DNA of 64,000 bases from Plasmodiophora brassicae. Taxonomy: Eukaryota > Endomyxa: Phytomyxea > Phytomyxea > Plasmodiophorida. Positions 40,789-52,310 of this stretch are shown here, one piece after another. Where the stretch lies: assembly GCA_036867785.1 (NCBI GenBank), contig CP145415.1, forward strand, positions 310,001-374,000. The letters are read 5' to 3'. Positions within the stretch are counted from its first letter, which is position 1, and every line of letters starts with the position of its first letter. A program made the position numbers and the translations under genes. The notes beneath the pieces are model-generated. The model made no database searches. It was given only the letters and a program-made list of their open reading frames with translations, and was not told where the DNA came from.

Positions 40789-41798
40789 TCGGACCCGGGT
40801 TCGACGATCGCCCATTAGATTCCTCATTCCACGAACCCGACTGCTTAATCCTTACTTCGCTTCATCTCGCCCAACGCCCGTTCGTTCAATCGCCTATCGT
40901 GGACATCTCCATCACATACAGAGGCATCACGTTCACGACGAAGGCCCTCCTGGATTGCGGCGCGACAGGCTCGTTCGTCGACTGGGCTCTGGTGCGACAG
41001 CACGGCATCCCTTGTCGACGCAAACCGGACCCTGTATCCGTCAAGGTCGTTGATGGGCGAGCACTTACGCCGATCTCGCAAGGGACCGTTCCGCCCTCCT
41101 CTGTGGTCAATGGGGAATTCGCCGATCAACACCTCGTCCTCAACGTCATCCATTCGCCGAATCACCCCATTATCTTGGGCATGCCGTGGCTGGACTTCCA
41201 CAATCCCGATGTGAACTGGCGGTTGAGATCGACGACGCGACGCTACGCCTGCCGCTGCGGCAACGCCGCCCCGAGTCCCGATCACAGCGAGCCGATCTCG
41301 AGAGCGACGGGCGCCAACATGGTCGCCACCGCGACGGAGACTAGTTCACCGGGAGACGAGCATGGGCCTGAGCCGGAACCTGTGCCTGACGACCCTATAC
41401 CACGAGACGACGACAGTCCTATGCCGCGATCGCCACCACTAGCGCCGGCGGACGCCACGCCGCGGCATCCAGCGTTAGAGACAGCTGCTGTTAGAGACGT
41501 GCTACGTGGCGCCCCTACCGACCGACCGGACTGGACTACGCACCATGCCGTTCACGTCACGTCCTTGCTCCTGGGGCCGCACTGGAGTCGCGTCGCGCCT
41601 GCCGATTGTTCCCCCTTGCAACACGCGCTGCCGCTGACCATTCACAACTTGTCGCCGCCCCGCGAAGTGCCGACGAGCCAGGCTCCGAACTTAATGACGT
41701 CCGCACAGATGAAGGACAGAACAAACCGAGATGAGCGACGACCGGCGTTCACGAGCACACCTGCCTTGTGGAGGGCGCGTCGCAGGACCTCGCCTCCT

Positions 41799-41885
41799 TG
41801 TCACGATCAGGCAAGCTGATGCAACGAACGCTTTGACGGACTGGCGAAGTCCGTCGCGGGGTTCGGGATTTATTCAGTTATCACA
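41799..41885 (-). repeat. 3' LTR of element C
   Basis: 87 bp; the Pol stop at 41899 is only 13 bp away. Confidence 0.94.
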
Positions 41886-41898
41886 GAATAGTCCTCTT

Positions 41899-44800
41899 CT
41901 AGCGATTGGGTCTCCGCCGGTTTCGGGAGCGAGGGCCAGGTTTATCGGGATATCGAGCATGAAATTCAGCAATCGCTTGGTCCAGGCCTCCTGTCCCATG
42001 GAGATTGCCCGCGGGTTCCCAGGTGCGATCGGACGGGGAGTATCCTTCCCAATCTATGAGATATTGCAACCGCCCCGACCGGTATCGGGAATCCAAGATC
42101 GACTTAACGATGAACAGGGGCTGGTCGTCATCTTCCAATACAATGGGCGGCGGCGGTGGCTGTTGGCGATGTGGAAGGACATTAGGCGTATACGGTTCCA
42201 GCTGTGACACATGGAAGACGTTATGTAGGCGCGAGGTAGGAGGCAGCTTCACTTCGTATGCGACGGGGTTAACTGTGCGAACCACTTGGAAGGGTCCCAG
42301 CAGACGGTCATCCAGTTTCCCGCACGGGCGGCCAGTCGATAAGGTTCCACGCCTGAGCATGACGAGATCGCCCACCTGCAGTGGTGGTGGTTCGCGGCGA
42401 CGGCGATCCGCAGAGCGCTTCATAGCGTCGACCGCCCGTTGCAGTTGGCCCTTCAAGTAGCGGCGAACCTTCTCAAGGAATTCGGCACGCTCATCGGCGG
42501 CTGGGTTACAGACTTGGCCATTCCTGGGTCGAGGCTCCGTCACCCTTGGATGAAACCCGTAGTTGGCGAAAAACGGCGACATGCCGGTGGCCGAATGGTC
42601 GGCGTTGTTGTACGCGAACTCGGCCATAGGCAGAAGTTGCAGCCAGTCGTCCTGCATGTAGCTAACATAGCAGCGTAAGTATTGTTCGAGGATCTGGTTC
42701 ACGCGTTCCGTCTGGCCGTCGGATTCCGGGTGCCGGGATGAAGACAAGTTCCGTTGGATACCAAGACGGTCCAGTAAGTGCTTCCAGAAGGCCGACACGA
42801 ACTGGGGCCCCCGGTCGGAGACGATGTCGTCCGGTAGGCCATGCAGGCGGAATATCTGCTGCAAAAACAGGTCGGACAGCTCGACCGCTGTGAGGGTCTC
42901 CTTGCACGGAATGAAGTGGGCCATTTTCGAAAACCGGTCGACGACGACGAGGACCGAATCGTAGCCGTCGGAAACTGGAAGCTTGACAATTAGATCCATT
43001 GAGATCGATGACCACAGAGAACTCGGCAAGGGAAGAGGCAGCAGGAGCCCGGACGGTTTGTGGCGCGGAGACTTGCTTCTCTGACAAATGTCGCAGGATG
43101 AGACGTACAGTTTGACGAAGGCCCTCATGCCAGGCCACCAAAATTCACGCTGGACAAGCCCAAGCGTTTTGCGGATACCAAAGTGACCAGAGGCCCTATT
43201 ATCGTGGAGTTGCCGGAGGATCTCGATCTTGCATTCGTCTCCGGAGACGACCAAGGAGCGTCCTTTGTACAGGAGGCCGTCTCTCAGGCAATACTTCCTA
43301 CCTTGAGGTCGGTCGAGCAGACCGGCAATCTTGGCGACGAACGGATCACTCGCTTGGTGTCGTCGGATACGGTCTAGGAGAGGCTCGGACGGAGCCGCCT
43401 CCGCGTGGACGGTGAACGCGTCCACCACGGGGGACGGAACTAGGCGATGAAGCGGGAGCAGTTGGAGAGATTGTTGCAGGATGCCTTCTTCAGACGCCGT
43501 CGGGACGTACTCCGGGCGGCGCGTCAAGGCGTCAGGTTTACCGTGCAAGCGGCCCGGTCGGTGCTGAATCATGAAGTCGAAGCCGCTAAGCAGTTGGGAC
43601 CATCGGATTTGGCGCGGATTAAGCTTGTGGGTCGTCATGAAGTACTTGAGGTTGCGGTGGTCGCTGTGCACAAGTGTCTGATGTTCATCCGAATCCAGGA
43701 ACTGGCGCCATTTCTCGAAGGACGCAACAACGGCCAGGAGCTCTTTGTCGTAGACCGCATATCGGATCTCAGCGGGGTCCAGTTTCCTCGAAAAGAACGC
43801 CAGAGGGTGTAAGTCCCCGTCACGGCCCCGTTGTGAGAGGACCATGGCAATGGCGAAGTCGGAGGCATCCGTTTCAATCTCGCACGGCACGCTAGGATCG
43901 AAGTGGGCGAGGACCGGAGCGCGTGTGAACGCGCTCTTCAGAGTTGCGAAGGCGGTCGAAGCAGTCTCGTTCCAGATAAATTCGGTTTCCCCGCGAGTAA
44001 GGTTCGTCAAGGGAAGTGCGATCTCCGCGAAATGCGGGATGAACTTTCGGTAGAAGTTGGCGAACCCAAGGAAGACTTGCAGCCCGTGGAGGTCACGCGG
44101 CGGGGCCCACGCGAGTATTGTGTCTACTCGGCTGGGATCCAACCGGAGGCCGTCCTTGGACACTAAGTAGCCGAGGAATTCGACCTCCGGTGCGTCGAAC
44201 AAGCACTTAGACAGTTTGGCCGTCAGGCGCGCGGAGCGTAGACGTTCGAGCACCAAACGCACGTGCTGTTCATGTTCCTCAGCATTCTTGGAGAAAATCA
44301 AGATGTCGTCAAGGTAAACAACAACGAAACGGTCAATGAAGTCGCTGAATGTCTCGTTCATGAAGGCTTGAAAGGATGCCGGGGCGTTGGCAAGCCCGAA
44401 GGGCATAACCAGGTACTCGAACAATCCGTACGGTGTCCGGAATGCTGTCTTCCATTCGTCACCTTCGCGAATGCGGATCTGGTTGTACGCACTTCGAAGG
44501 TCGATCTTGGATAAGACCGTTGCTTGACCGAGTGTCGAAAGCAGCTGGTCGATGAGCGGAAGTGGGTAACGGTTCTTCACGGTGACCGAGTTCAGGCCTC
44601 GGTAATCAACGCAAAGCCGTAACGAACCATCCTTCTTCTTCGCGAAAAGGATCGGCGCGCCGGCAGATGAACGCGACGGCCGTATGAAGTTCGACTGGAG
44701 GTTATCTTCCAAATACTTCTTGAGGGCTACCTGTTCGCGGGGAGACAAGCCGTAGAGGCGACAGAATGGAGGCTCCGTCCCCGGTTTCAGGTCGATCGAG

Positions 44801-46260
44801 CAGTCAGAGGCGCGGTGCGGCGGTAAGGATGTGGCGGTGGCCTCGTCGAACACGTCGGCAAAATCCTGGTATTTTTCAGGTATCTTCGTCTGCTCTGACT
44901 CGGTGTCCTCGGTCCACGTATAATGGATGAGGTAGCACTGAGCGTCGTCCATGAGTGCGTCCAGGAACGGTTCGGCGTCGACTAGATGGATGGGAACGTT
45001 GGCCGCCAGAGGTTCTTCAGTGCTTGGTGCCGGCAAGGGAACGTGGTCGATCCGCGTCCCGTCGCCTTGATTAGAATCCGTGGGCCGTACGTCGCACGAC
45101 GACTGTGGAGCATCTCCGGCTAGAACGTCAGGGCCGGCGTTCGGCGGGGCGATCGGACAGGCGTCGTCAGATGACGTGTTTAGATAAGCACGAAGGTCGA
45201 CGCGTGCGGGTTCGCGGCACATAGTGACGAAGGCAAGCGCCCAAGCGGCCGCCACGATGGATGAGCACATGAACAGGCTGACCACCTGGCGTGCCCTGGA
45301 ACCGTCGTCCAAACGACAATCTGGTAGACGTCGACCGGCTCCCCGCCTGTGTCGCTGCTCCCGCGCCGGCGACGTTAGCCAGCCTGTCTGGTCGGGGAAC
45401 GATTCGAGCTCGAGGCAGTTCGCAGGGGTGTTACCGGTGTCAGCCGTTTCCAGGTCGCCAGCGGCTTTGTCCTGAGTCTCAATTGCGGCTGTCGCCAAGG
45501 ACTCTGCCACCCGGCGTTCATCGTTGGCCGCAGGCGGCAATGGTGTCACGATCAGGTCTTGTGCGGAAGTTGGATCTGGATGTTGTTTTGTGTTAACAGG
45601 CGCCTGGGCGATGAGCGGAGCTGCACTAGAGGCGTCCAGGGCCGGATAACGGCAGTCGTCGTGTGGCGCAGCCACGCTTGCCTCGGTTGTCTCAGCTTCT
45701 GCATGGCCAGGATCCGCCACAGTTGTCGGCGTTGACGTTGACGGCGAGGGGGGGCACTGGCGCGGCGAGACGAGCCGCCGGCGCCAATCCACATCTGGAT
45801 TAGTCTGGGCTAGCCAGGGCAGACCCAGGATGACGGGATAGGTCGGCGAATTGATCAGATTCAGGACGATCTCACACGAGAACTGGGCGTCCACCGTCGT
45901 TCTCAACGGCTGAGTCTCCTGTGATATAGGTGCGAGCTGGCGGCCGTCGACAACGCGGACAGGTATCGGACGATGCGTCGGGCGGGTAGGCAGAACGTGG
46001 AGCCGCGCGAAGGACCAGTCGATAAAGTTGCTAGTCGCGCCACAGTCGATCAAGGCCGTTGTCGAGATACTTTCGGACCCGGTGTATATGGTCATCGGAA
46101 GTACGAGATGCGGGACAGAGCGGGCGTGGAGAAACATGAGATCGCTTATTTGAACAGGGTCGGGTTCGGATGACAATGCAGAGTTTACTGGGTGGCCGGC
46201 GAACCCGTTGGCGGTCACCCTTGGACATTTCCCGGTGCAACCGGCGGCCGTTTCGGGCAA
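41899..46260 (-). CDS. pol: Pol (PR-RT-RH-IN-chromodomain), element C
   Basis: 1453 aa, uninterrupted. Protease [18 protein letters not shown] near residue 75; a Pro/Thr-rich linker containing a hydrophobic segment ([18 protein letters not shown]); RT with [20 protein letters not shown] and [13 protein letters not shown]; RNase H with [17 protein letters not shown] and [14 protein letters not shown]; integrase HHCC (HxxxxxGHFG, CDICQRC) and core ([60 protein letters not shown]); GPF module ([20 protein letters not shown]); chromodomain ([20 protein letters not shown]) and a basic tail. All active-site residues that I can check are present. Confidence 0.95.
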   Translation of the reverse strand: MPETAAGCTGKCPRVTANGFAGHPVNSALSSEPDPVQISDLMFLHARSVPHLVLPMTIYTGSESISTTALIDCGATSNFIDWSFARLHVLPTRPTHRPIPVRVVDGRQLAPISQETQPLRTTVDAQFSCEIVLNLINSPTYPVILGLPWLAQTNPDVDWRRRLVSPRQCPPSPSTSTPTTVADPGHAEAETTEASVAAPHDDCRYPALDASSAAPLIAQAPVNTKQHPDPTSAQDLIVTPLPPAANDERRVAESLATAAIETQDKAAGDLETADTGNTPANCLELESFPDQTGWLTSPAREQRHRRGAGRRLPDCRLDDGSRARQVVSLFMCSSIVAAAWALAFVTMCREPARVDLRAYLNTSSDDACPIAPPNAGPDVLAGDAPQSSCDVRPTDSNQGDGTRIDHVPLPAPSTEEPLAANVPIHLVDAEPFLDALMDDAQCYLIHYTWTEDTESEQTKIPEKYQDFADVFDEATATSLPPHRASDCSIDLKPGTEPPFCRLYGLSPREQVALKKYLEDNLQSNFIRPSRSSAGAPILFAKKKDGSLRLCVDYRGLNSVTVKNRYPLPLIDQLLSTLGQATVLSKIDLRSAYNQIRIREGDEWKTAFRTPYGLFEYLVMPFGLANAPASFQAFMNETFSDFIDRFVVVYLDDILIFSKNAEEHEQHVRLVLERLRSARLTAKLSKCLFDAPEVEFLGYLVSKDGLRLDPSRVDTILAWAPPRDLHGLQVFLGFANFYRKFIPHFAEIALPLTNLTRGETEFIWNETASTAFATLKSAFTRAPVLAHFDPSVPCEIETDASDFAIAMVLSQRGRDGDLHPLAFFSRKLDPAEIRYAVYDKELLAVVASFEKWRQFLDSDEHQTLVHSDHRNLKYFMTTHKLNPRQIRWSQLLSGFDFMIQHRPGRLHGKPDALTRRPEYVPTASEEGILQQSLQLLPLHRLVPSPVVDAFTVHAEAAPSEPLLDRIRRHQASDPFVAKIAGLLDRPQGRKYCLRDGLLYKGRSLVVSGDECKIEILRQLHDNRASGHFGIRKTLGLVQREFWWPGMRAFVKLYVSSCDICQRSKSPRHKPSGLLLPLPLPSSLWSSISMDLIVKLPVSDGYDSVLVVVDRFSKMAHFIPCKETLTAVELSDLFLQQIFRLHGLPDDIVSDRGPQFVSAFWKHLLDRLGIQRNLSSSRHPESDGQTERVNQILEQYLRCYVSYMQDDWLQLLPMAEFAYNNADHSATGMSPFFANYGFHPRVTEPRPRNGQVCNPAADERAEFLEKVRRYLKGQLQRAVDAMKRSADRRRREPPPLQVGDLVMLRRGTLSTGRPCGKLDDRLLGPFQVVRTVNPVAYEVKLPPTSRLHNVFHVSQLEPYTPNVLPHRQQPPPPPIVLEDDDQPLFIVKSILDSRYRSGRLQYLIDWEGYSPSDRTWEPAGNLHGTGGLDQAIAEFHARYPDKPGPRSRNRRRPNR

Positions 46261-47072
46261 TCCGCGATCCGGTGGCCATCTTCTTTGCAGTAGAAGCAGA
46301 GGCCGTCCTTGCGGGCACGCTCACGGGCATCGGCGGCGACAACCTTCGGAACGGGGTAGCGCGGGCAGAGGTGTTTCGCCTTTTTGACCATCTCGTCGAA
46401 GTCGGTGATCATGTCCTCGAACAGTTTTTCCGACAAGGCAGTATGCAGCGACTTCCGGAACTTCGACGCGCGCCGGGCCGAACTCATCTTGAAGGTTGCA
46501 TCCGCGCGCTGAAGCGCTTGATACAAATTGTTGAACATCAACACATGCTCTTCGACAGGTTCGGTCTGGGTGAGGTTGTCGAAGCACTCCTCCAGCTGTT
46601 CGAACGTCGGCACCGGAAACCATTTTGACATCGCGTAGGACAGGTCGGCCATCGTGGCGTCGTCCGGCAGCCCGAAATAGACTTCCAACGCCGGGCCTTC
46701 CAGCGATCTAAGAAGGGCGCTGTGCGCCGCCGGCGGAAGGCGGGTCGTCGATGACGGGAGCTGCAGCGTCCTTGACAGACACTTCAGAAAGTCGCGGGAG
46801 TTCGTGGAACTGTCGCGAATACGCCCGGTAAAGCGGGGCAGGTGGATCTGGTGGTCGACGATGTGTCGGGATGTCGGCGACGGCTCGCTCGGCGGCATCT
46901 TGTCGGGCAGCGAGCGATTTATCGCTGTCCCAACGGCATCTTCGACCCGGTCGGCCACTACGGACTGCATAGCTTTCAGCTGGTGCAGCATGTCGCTGAC
47001 AGTGAGCGTGAGGTCCCGCACTTGATCTGCCAGTGCGGCGATCTGGTCCTCGCTCGTTGTCATCGCGAACAC
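46215..47072 (-). CDS. gag: Gag, element C
   Basis: 285 aa. Helical N-terminus ([20 protein letters not shown]), capsid-like middle ([56 protein letters not shown]) and a CCHC knuckle [14 protein letters not shown]. It overlaps Pol by 46 nt in another frame. Confidence 0.9.
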   Translation of the reverse strand: MFAMTTSEDQIAALADQVRDLTLTVSDMLHQLKAMQSVVADRVEDAVGTAINRSLPDKMPPSEPSPTSRHIVDHQIHLPRFTGRIRDSSTNSRDFLKCLSRTLQLPSSTTRLPPAAHSALLRSLEGPALEVYFGLPDDATMADLSYAMSKWFPVPTFEQLEECFDNLTQTEPVEEHVLMFNNLYQALQRADATFKMSSARRASKFRKSLHTALSEKLFEDMITDFDEMVKKAKHLCPRYPVPKVVAADARERARKDGLCFYCKEDGHRIADCPKRPPVAPGNVQG

Positions 47073-47102
47073 ACCGGTAGACGGACAGGAAACGGGACGG
47101 CA

Positions 47103-47214
47103 GGAACGGAGCGGGCGGAACGGAGCGGGCGGAACGGAGCGGGCGGAACGGAGCGGGCGGAACGGAGCGGGCGGAACGGAGCGGGCGGAACGGAGCGGGC
47201 GGAACGGGGCGGGC
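47103..47214. repeat. Eight 14-bp tandem repeats in element C leader
   Basis: Unit GGAACGGAGCGGGC repeated eight times, the last with one change. It lies between primer-binding site and Gag start, so it is in the transcript leader. Confidence 0.92.
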
Positions 47215-47248
47215 GGGACGGCGGTGACCGTTGGTTAGTCCGTCAAAA

Positions 47249-47335
47249 TGTCACGATCAGGCAAGCTGATGCAACGAACGCTTTGACGGACTGGCGAAGT
47301 CCGTCGCGGGGTTCGGGATTTATTCAGTTATCACA
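47249..47335 (-). repeat. 5' LTR of element C
   Basis: 87 bp, identical to the 3' LTR as read, TGTCA...TCACA ends in plus orientation. Confidence 0.94.
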
Positions 47336-49524
47336 CTCCTCGCCGCCGAACCAGCTCTGATGCGTCCAGGGCCTCAGCCTTAGCCCAACCCTGTGAGCCG
47401 CGGCCGTCGACGGACCGCTGCACTCTGCAGGCGCTGGTGCTCTGGGGCCTTCTCAGGGAGGCAGACCCCCGACTTGACATGAAGCGGGCCTTCCTGGAGG
47501 TCTCCCGCATGGCGTCCGCCCTGCGCGCGCACGACGCATCCTTTGACGAATGGCTGGATCTGAGCCCATGCGACCGGACGGTCGACCCTCCGGGCGGAGG
47601 CGACACTTCGCAGCATCCTCTACCGGCCACCACCGACGCCACTGAGGAGATGGCCACGGCACCCCCCGACATGACTGTTGACGATTTCCACATTCGCACG
47701 GTGGCGCGGACGAGTTCTTCAACGACGCATACGAGGATGGCACGAATTGTTACATGATCCATACGACATGGATGACGCCTGGTTCCACGCAAGACACGCA
47801 GCTTCCCGCCAAGTATGCAGACTTCGCCGACGTGTTCGATGAAGCGGCCGCGTCTCGACTACCGGAACATCGGGCCTCCGATTGTGCCATCGACTTGCAC
47901 ACCGGGAAGGAACCGCCGTTCGGCCGCCTTTATGGATTATCGCCACGTGAGCAGGAAGCTATGAAGGTGTACCTGACGACCAACCTCGAGTCCGGCTTCA
48001 TTCGCCCGTCGAAATCCCCGACTGGCGCCCCCGTTCTGTTCGCTAAGAAGAAGGATGGATCGTTGCGTTTTTGCGTCGACTATCGCGGGCTGAACGCCGT
48101 AGCGATCAAAAACCGGTATCCCGTTCCTCTCGTCGACCAGAGCCTTGCCCAACTAAGCTCGGCCAAGATATTCACCAAGATCGATCTCCGCTCGGCCTAC
48201 CATCAAGTCCGGATCCGGGAAGGCGACGAATGGAAAACCGCGTTTCGCACACCGTTTGGACTCTTCGAGTACTTGGTGATGCCGTTCGGGCTGGCCAATG
48301 GACCGGCCGCATTCCAAGGGTTCATGAACGCCATGTTCCGGGACTACTTGGAAGTATTCGTCCTCGTGTACCTCGACGACATCTTGATATTTTCTCGCAA
48401 TCCGGAGGACCATGAACTCCGCGAGGAGGAACGCTTTGGGAAGCTCAGCAAGTGCGCCTTCGACGCTTCCGAGGTCGAGTTCCTCGGCTACGTCGTTTCT
48501 CACAACGGCGTCCGAATAGACCAGGCCCGAATCGACACGATTCTAGCTTGGGAGCCGCCCGGCGATGCGCACGCTGTCCGAGTTTTCCTGGGGTTTGCCA
48601 ACTTCTACCGCAAGTTCATCGCGCATTATGGAGAGATTGTCTTGCCACTCACCGACCTCACGAAGGACAATGTGGACTTTCACTGGGGAGCTGAAGAAGA
48701 TGCCGCATTCCGCACCTTGAAAGCCGCGTTCACGTCTCCTCCGATCCTGACGCGCTTCAATCCCGACCGGCCGTGCGAAGTCGAGACGGACGCATCCGAC
48801 TTCGCCCTCGCCATGGTACTGTCGCAGCGCGACGACGACGGCGAACTGCACCCGATTGCGTTCTACTCGAGGAAGTTGACCCCGGAAGATATTAACTACA
48901 AGATACACGATAAGGAGCTACTACCGATCGTGGAAGGCTTCCAGAAATGGCGCCAGTTCCTGGACTCGGCGCAGCACCAGACGCTCGTCTACAGCGACCA
49001 CAGGAACCTGCAATGGTTCCTCAGCAGCCAAAAGTTGTCGAGACGACAAGTTCGCTGGGCGCAACTCTTGGGCAATTCGACTTCCGCATCGCCCATCGTC
49101 CGGGACGCCTTCACGGCAAACCGGACGCATTGACGCGTCGACCAGAGTACCGGCCAACGAAGGCGGAGGCCGACGCAGCCCAGCAAGCAACCCAAGTATT
49201 GCCGGCAGCTCACTTCATCACCACTGATTCCCCCGTTACCAACCACGTTCTTAACTTGATTGGCGAACCGCGCAGCACCGAGAGCTTGTGGGCCCGCATC
49301 CGAACTAACCAAGCAACGGACCCCTTTGTTCAGAAGGTACTCGCACGCTTAGCCGCCCCGACACCACGGAACCGTCGCTTCCGCCAGGCCGACGGCATCC
49401 TCTACCGGGACGACCGCGTGGTGGTCTCCGGCGACGATTGCAAGTTGGAAATCCTGAAATCGCTGCACGACGCGCAGACAGCTGGACACTTCGGCCTCGG
49501 AAAGACGCTGCACCTCGTGCTCCG

Positions 49525-49668
49525 TGTCACGACTGAGTCGTGTTGGCGACTCAGCCGGCACCAAATTGGGCTCCTTCGTAAGCGCACTAGGTACAATAAA
49601 CGTCCACGGCGCGGACCGACCTCAGTCGGTCAATCCGTGTGGTTGACTCATCGTGTTCGGTCGTCACA
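49525..49668 (+). repeat. 5' LTR of element D
   Basis: 144 bp; its layout (TTGGGC...AATAAA.GTCC...GTCAGTCGG-like box) resembles the solo LTR at 57788-57930. Confidence 0.82.
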
Positions 49669-49793
49669 TTTTGACCGACTGACCTTCTGTCGTCGTCTTG
49701 TCTCGACTCGTATCGTATTGTGCCGTATCGTATCGTATTGTGCCGTATCGTACCGTGCCGTACCGTTTCTATCGTTGGTATTGTATTGCATTC

Positions 49794-51960
49794 ATGGCAG
49801 GAGGCGATGGGTCGATTCCGTCATTGGCGGACGACGTCCCATCGTCCGCGAATCCGGATGTTGCGGGTGCGTCGGATTCTGCTCTCGGTCCCCTGTCGCA
49901 TCTGCACTTCGCGCGGGGTGTTCTGCCACTGGCGAATCATCTCCCTGCACGACCGCTCACCCCGCCTTCGCTCACTAGTACCGCTGCCGATTGGCCCGAC
50001 GACTCTCTGTCCTCTTCGGACCCTCACTCCCCGCCAGCCTTATCGTCCATACACGTTTCTGCCGCCTCGCGGTCTCTGCAGGACCCCGGCGGCACGCCTC
50101 GGCATGACCGTGTCTCCTCGACGTCGCAGCATATTGGCGCTTCGTCCGTTGGGGCTCGGGTGCCGGCGCCACGGGTGTCTCCGGGCCCACCCTTAACGTC
50201 TATTGTTGTCCAGTCACAAGACATTCCGCGTTTTTCGGGAAGCGATGGTCTGTCGACGACGCGTTGGTTGACTGCGTTCTCTCGGATCACCCAGACGCCG
50301 TTAACGTCTACAAGTCCTCTATTCAGCGATGTGCAATGTGTCTTAACGACAGCCTTGCAAGGTCAGGCCCTTGAGACTTACCTCGACTTGCCTGCGGACG
50401 CGTCTATGGCGGACGTAGCGTCCGTCCTGCTCCATGTCTTCCCGGGACCTTCGTTCAAGCAGATTGAAGCGAAGTTTGACAACCTGAAGCAGACTGCAGG
50501 TGTCGCTCACCACGCACTGGCATTCCAACGCTTGTACAAGCACCTTCAACGACTTGACCCATTGTACAGACTCAATCCGGCCCGCTTGGCGGAAAAGTTC
50601 CGCCTCTCGTTGAACCCTGCGCTCTCCGAAGCGCTGTTCTTCTACAACTTCAGAGACTACGACAAAGTTGTCGAGATGGCGGTTCATCTTGAGTCGAAAT
50701 ACCCAATCGCCGCCATCAACGCTGGCGGTGATGCAAGGGCACAACCCCTGGCTTGCCACTATTGTCGCGAAGTTGGACATTTTATTGCGTCCTGCCCGAA
50801 GATGCCACCGTGCCCGCACTGTCATAAGGTTGGCCACCGCTCATCGCTGTGTCCCGAGCGGTCCGGCAACCCTCTCCACGTCACTGATCTGTTCCTTATG
50901 ACGTCTCCCTCAATACCGCATCTATTGGTATCGGTACGCCTCGTTATCGGCTCACGCCGTGTCAACACTATCGCCCTGTTAGACTGTGGTGCGACTTCCA
51001 ACTTCATCGACTGGTCGTTCTGTCGTCACCATGAAATACCGGTTCGCTCTAAACGCGTGCCATTCCTGTTCGCGTCATCGACGGGCGACACCTGTCTCCA
51101 GTAACTCAGGAAACCGTCCCGCTACGTGCTACAGTCGACGGATGTTTCGACAGCGATGTCGTCCTGAACATGATGCACTCGCCTCAACACCCTGTCATTC
51201 TTGGGCTGCCTTGGTTGGCGGATACAAACCCAGATATTGATTGGCGTCAGCGCCGCCTACAGCGCCGCGGAGATACCCTCGTGGGGATCCGTACAGGAGA
51301 CGTCCATGAGTCTGGGTCCTTCGTCTCTTCGGCGGGACCATTTGCAACAGTAAAGCGCGACGATAGTCTCTCAGCTGGGGTCTCACCTCCTGCACGAAGC
51401 GTTCCTGCGCCTGCGTGTGCCATCCCTTCAGCTGAATCACTCGAAACGTTGCCGCTTACATCCGTGTTTGTCGACGGCAAGCTGGCTTCCGTAGCTAATG
51501 ACGACCACCCGATGTGCCACATTGCCACTGCTGCCGTCGACGACAGGCCGAGTCCTTCCGCTTTCGATTATGGCTCCGAGTCCACGCCCCTTATGTCCTC
51601 CTTCCGGAACTGGGGCCCCCTTCGGCGAAGGGTGAAACGGTCTCTCCCGCCGCCCCCGCCGCCTCCCTCCAATGGTGGCTTCCGAGACGGCCACAGCCTC
51701 AACCTTCTGATGTTCGCAACCTTTGTCGCCCTGACCTGGATCCTAGTTGGGTGGCCGTATTTTCCAATAGCACAGCTGTGTACGAGCGCCTTTGCGGAGC
51801 CCCCGCCCTTGAATGCGCCCGCCGAGTCCTTATTTGCACCTTTTGCTACGTTAGAGGATGACCAGGCCTCATCAACCTCGATCGCGTTTCTCAACCACGA
51901 TCTCATGTTCCTGGACGCCGCCGTACGTGCGTTTACCCACAAGCTACATAATGAAGACGA
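49794..51960 (+). pseudogene. Gag-protease of element D, frameshifted and truncated
   Basis: Gag and protease share one frame from ATG 49794 to 51104, in contrast to A, C and E where Gag and Pol overlap in different frames. There are two knuckles, CHYCREVGHFIASC and CPHCHKVGHRSSLC, then the protease [18 protein letters not shown]. Near 51060 a one-base change shifts the frame; the protease C-terminus ([20 protein letters not shown]) and a linker with a hydrophobic segment (LLMFATFVALTWILVGWPYF) continue to the copia junction. RT, RNase H and integrase are missing. Confidence 0.82.
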
Positions 51961-51966
51961 TAACGA

Positions 51967-52132
51967 AGTGGATGTATTACGTACGGCGTGTGCGGCGGAC
52001 GTTACAGTGGCGACGTAGTCGCCGACGGTGTAACGGTTGCCAACGCCGGCGGGCACGGAGCCGCGGAGTGCGTGACGGCGTTCACGTGCTGCAGGCATGT
52101 GCTGCTGGTCGTAGTGGATACGTTGTTCGACA
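51967..52132 (-). repeat. 3' LTR of copia copy 2, outer end lost
   Basis: Matches 29299-29482 from GAAGTGGATG onward with few changes, but not over the first 16 bases. Confidence 0.85.
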
Positions 52133-52310
52133 CGCCCCCTCCAGCAGCACACGGCCTGGGACTTGTGTCGATGATGCCGGCCAGGAGCAGGTTCGCATGA
52201 TACGAGGTGCTGAGAGCGGGCTTCGTGAGGTAGTCTGCAGCCATCTCGGCGGACGGGCACTTGTGGACCACGATCAAACTGGCCTCGACGGCCTCCCGGG
52301 TGTAGTGAAA

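Larger units (their letters stand above)
41799..47335 (-). mobile_element. Ty3/sushi-like chromovirus, element C, apparently intact (5.54 kb)
   Basis: Two LTRs of only 87 bp, identical as read (41799-41885 and 47249-47335), flanked by CTCCT at 41794-41798 and 47336-47340. Gag and Pol are both open. The primer-binding site at 47233-47248 pairs with 11 nt of its own LTR (47282-47292). Intact frames, identical LTRs and a perfect target duplication make this the best candidate for a recently active element in the window. Confidence 0.95.
39715..49524 (+). mobile_element. Ty3 element E, decayed, host of nested element C
   Basis: The 5' LTR is 39715-39834 (120 bp, TGTAAC...TGACA), followed by a primer-binding site (GTTTGACCGACTACC) that matches 10 nt of its own LTR (39801-39810). 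Gag starts at 39850. The protease region runs to 41798, where element C is inserted with duplication of CTCCT, and the Pol reading resumes at 47336. It is cut at 49524 by the LTR of element D; integrase and 3' LTR are absent from the window. Confidence 0.85.
40700..49524 (+). pseudogene. pol: Pol of element E, split by element C, frameshifted
   Basis: Protease (ALLDCGATGSFVDWALV) and linker run to 41798; after removal of element C the same frame continues at 47336 (VLWGLLREADPRLDMKRAFL). A frameshift follows near 47700; then RT ([14 protein letters not shown] [35 protein letters not shown]) has a short internal deletion after 48416, where about seven residues are missing, and RNase H ([15 protein letters not shown]). 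A further one-base deletion lies near 49075 and the HHCC-side sequence continues to 49524. It cannot encode a functional Pol. Confidence 0.88.
49525..51966 (+). mobile_element. Ty3 element D, 5' part only
   Basis: 5' LTR 49525-49668 (144 bp, TGTCAC...TCACA), then a primer-binding site at 49669-49684 that matches 12 nt inside its own LTR (TCAGTCGGTCAA, 49622-49633). Leader with CGTAT/CGTAC-type short repeats (49705-49770), Gag-protease and the PR-RT linker follow. The element stops at about 51966, where copia copy 2 starts. It was inserted in element E. Confidence 0.85.
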
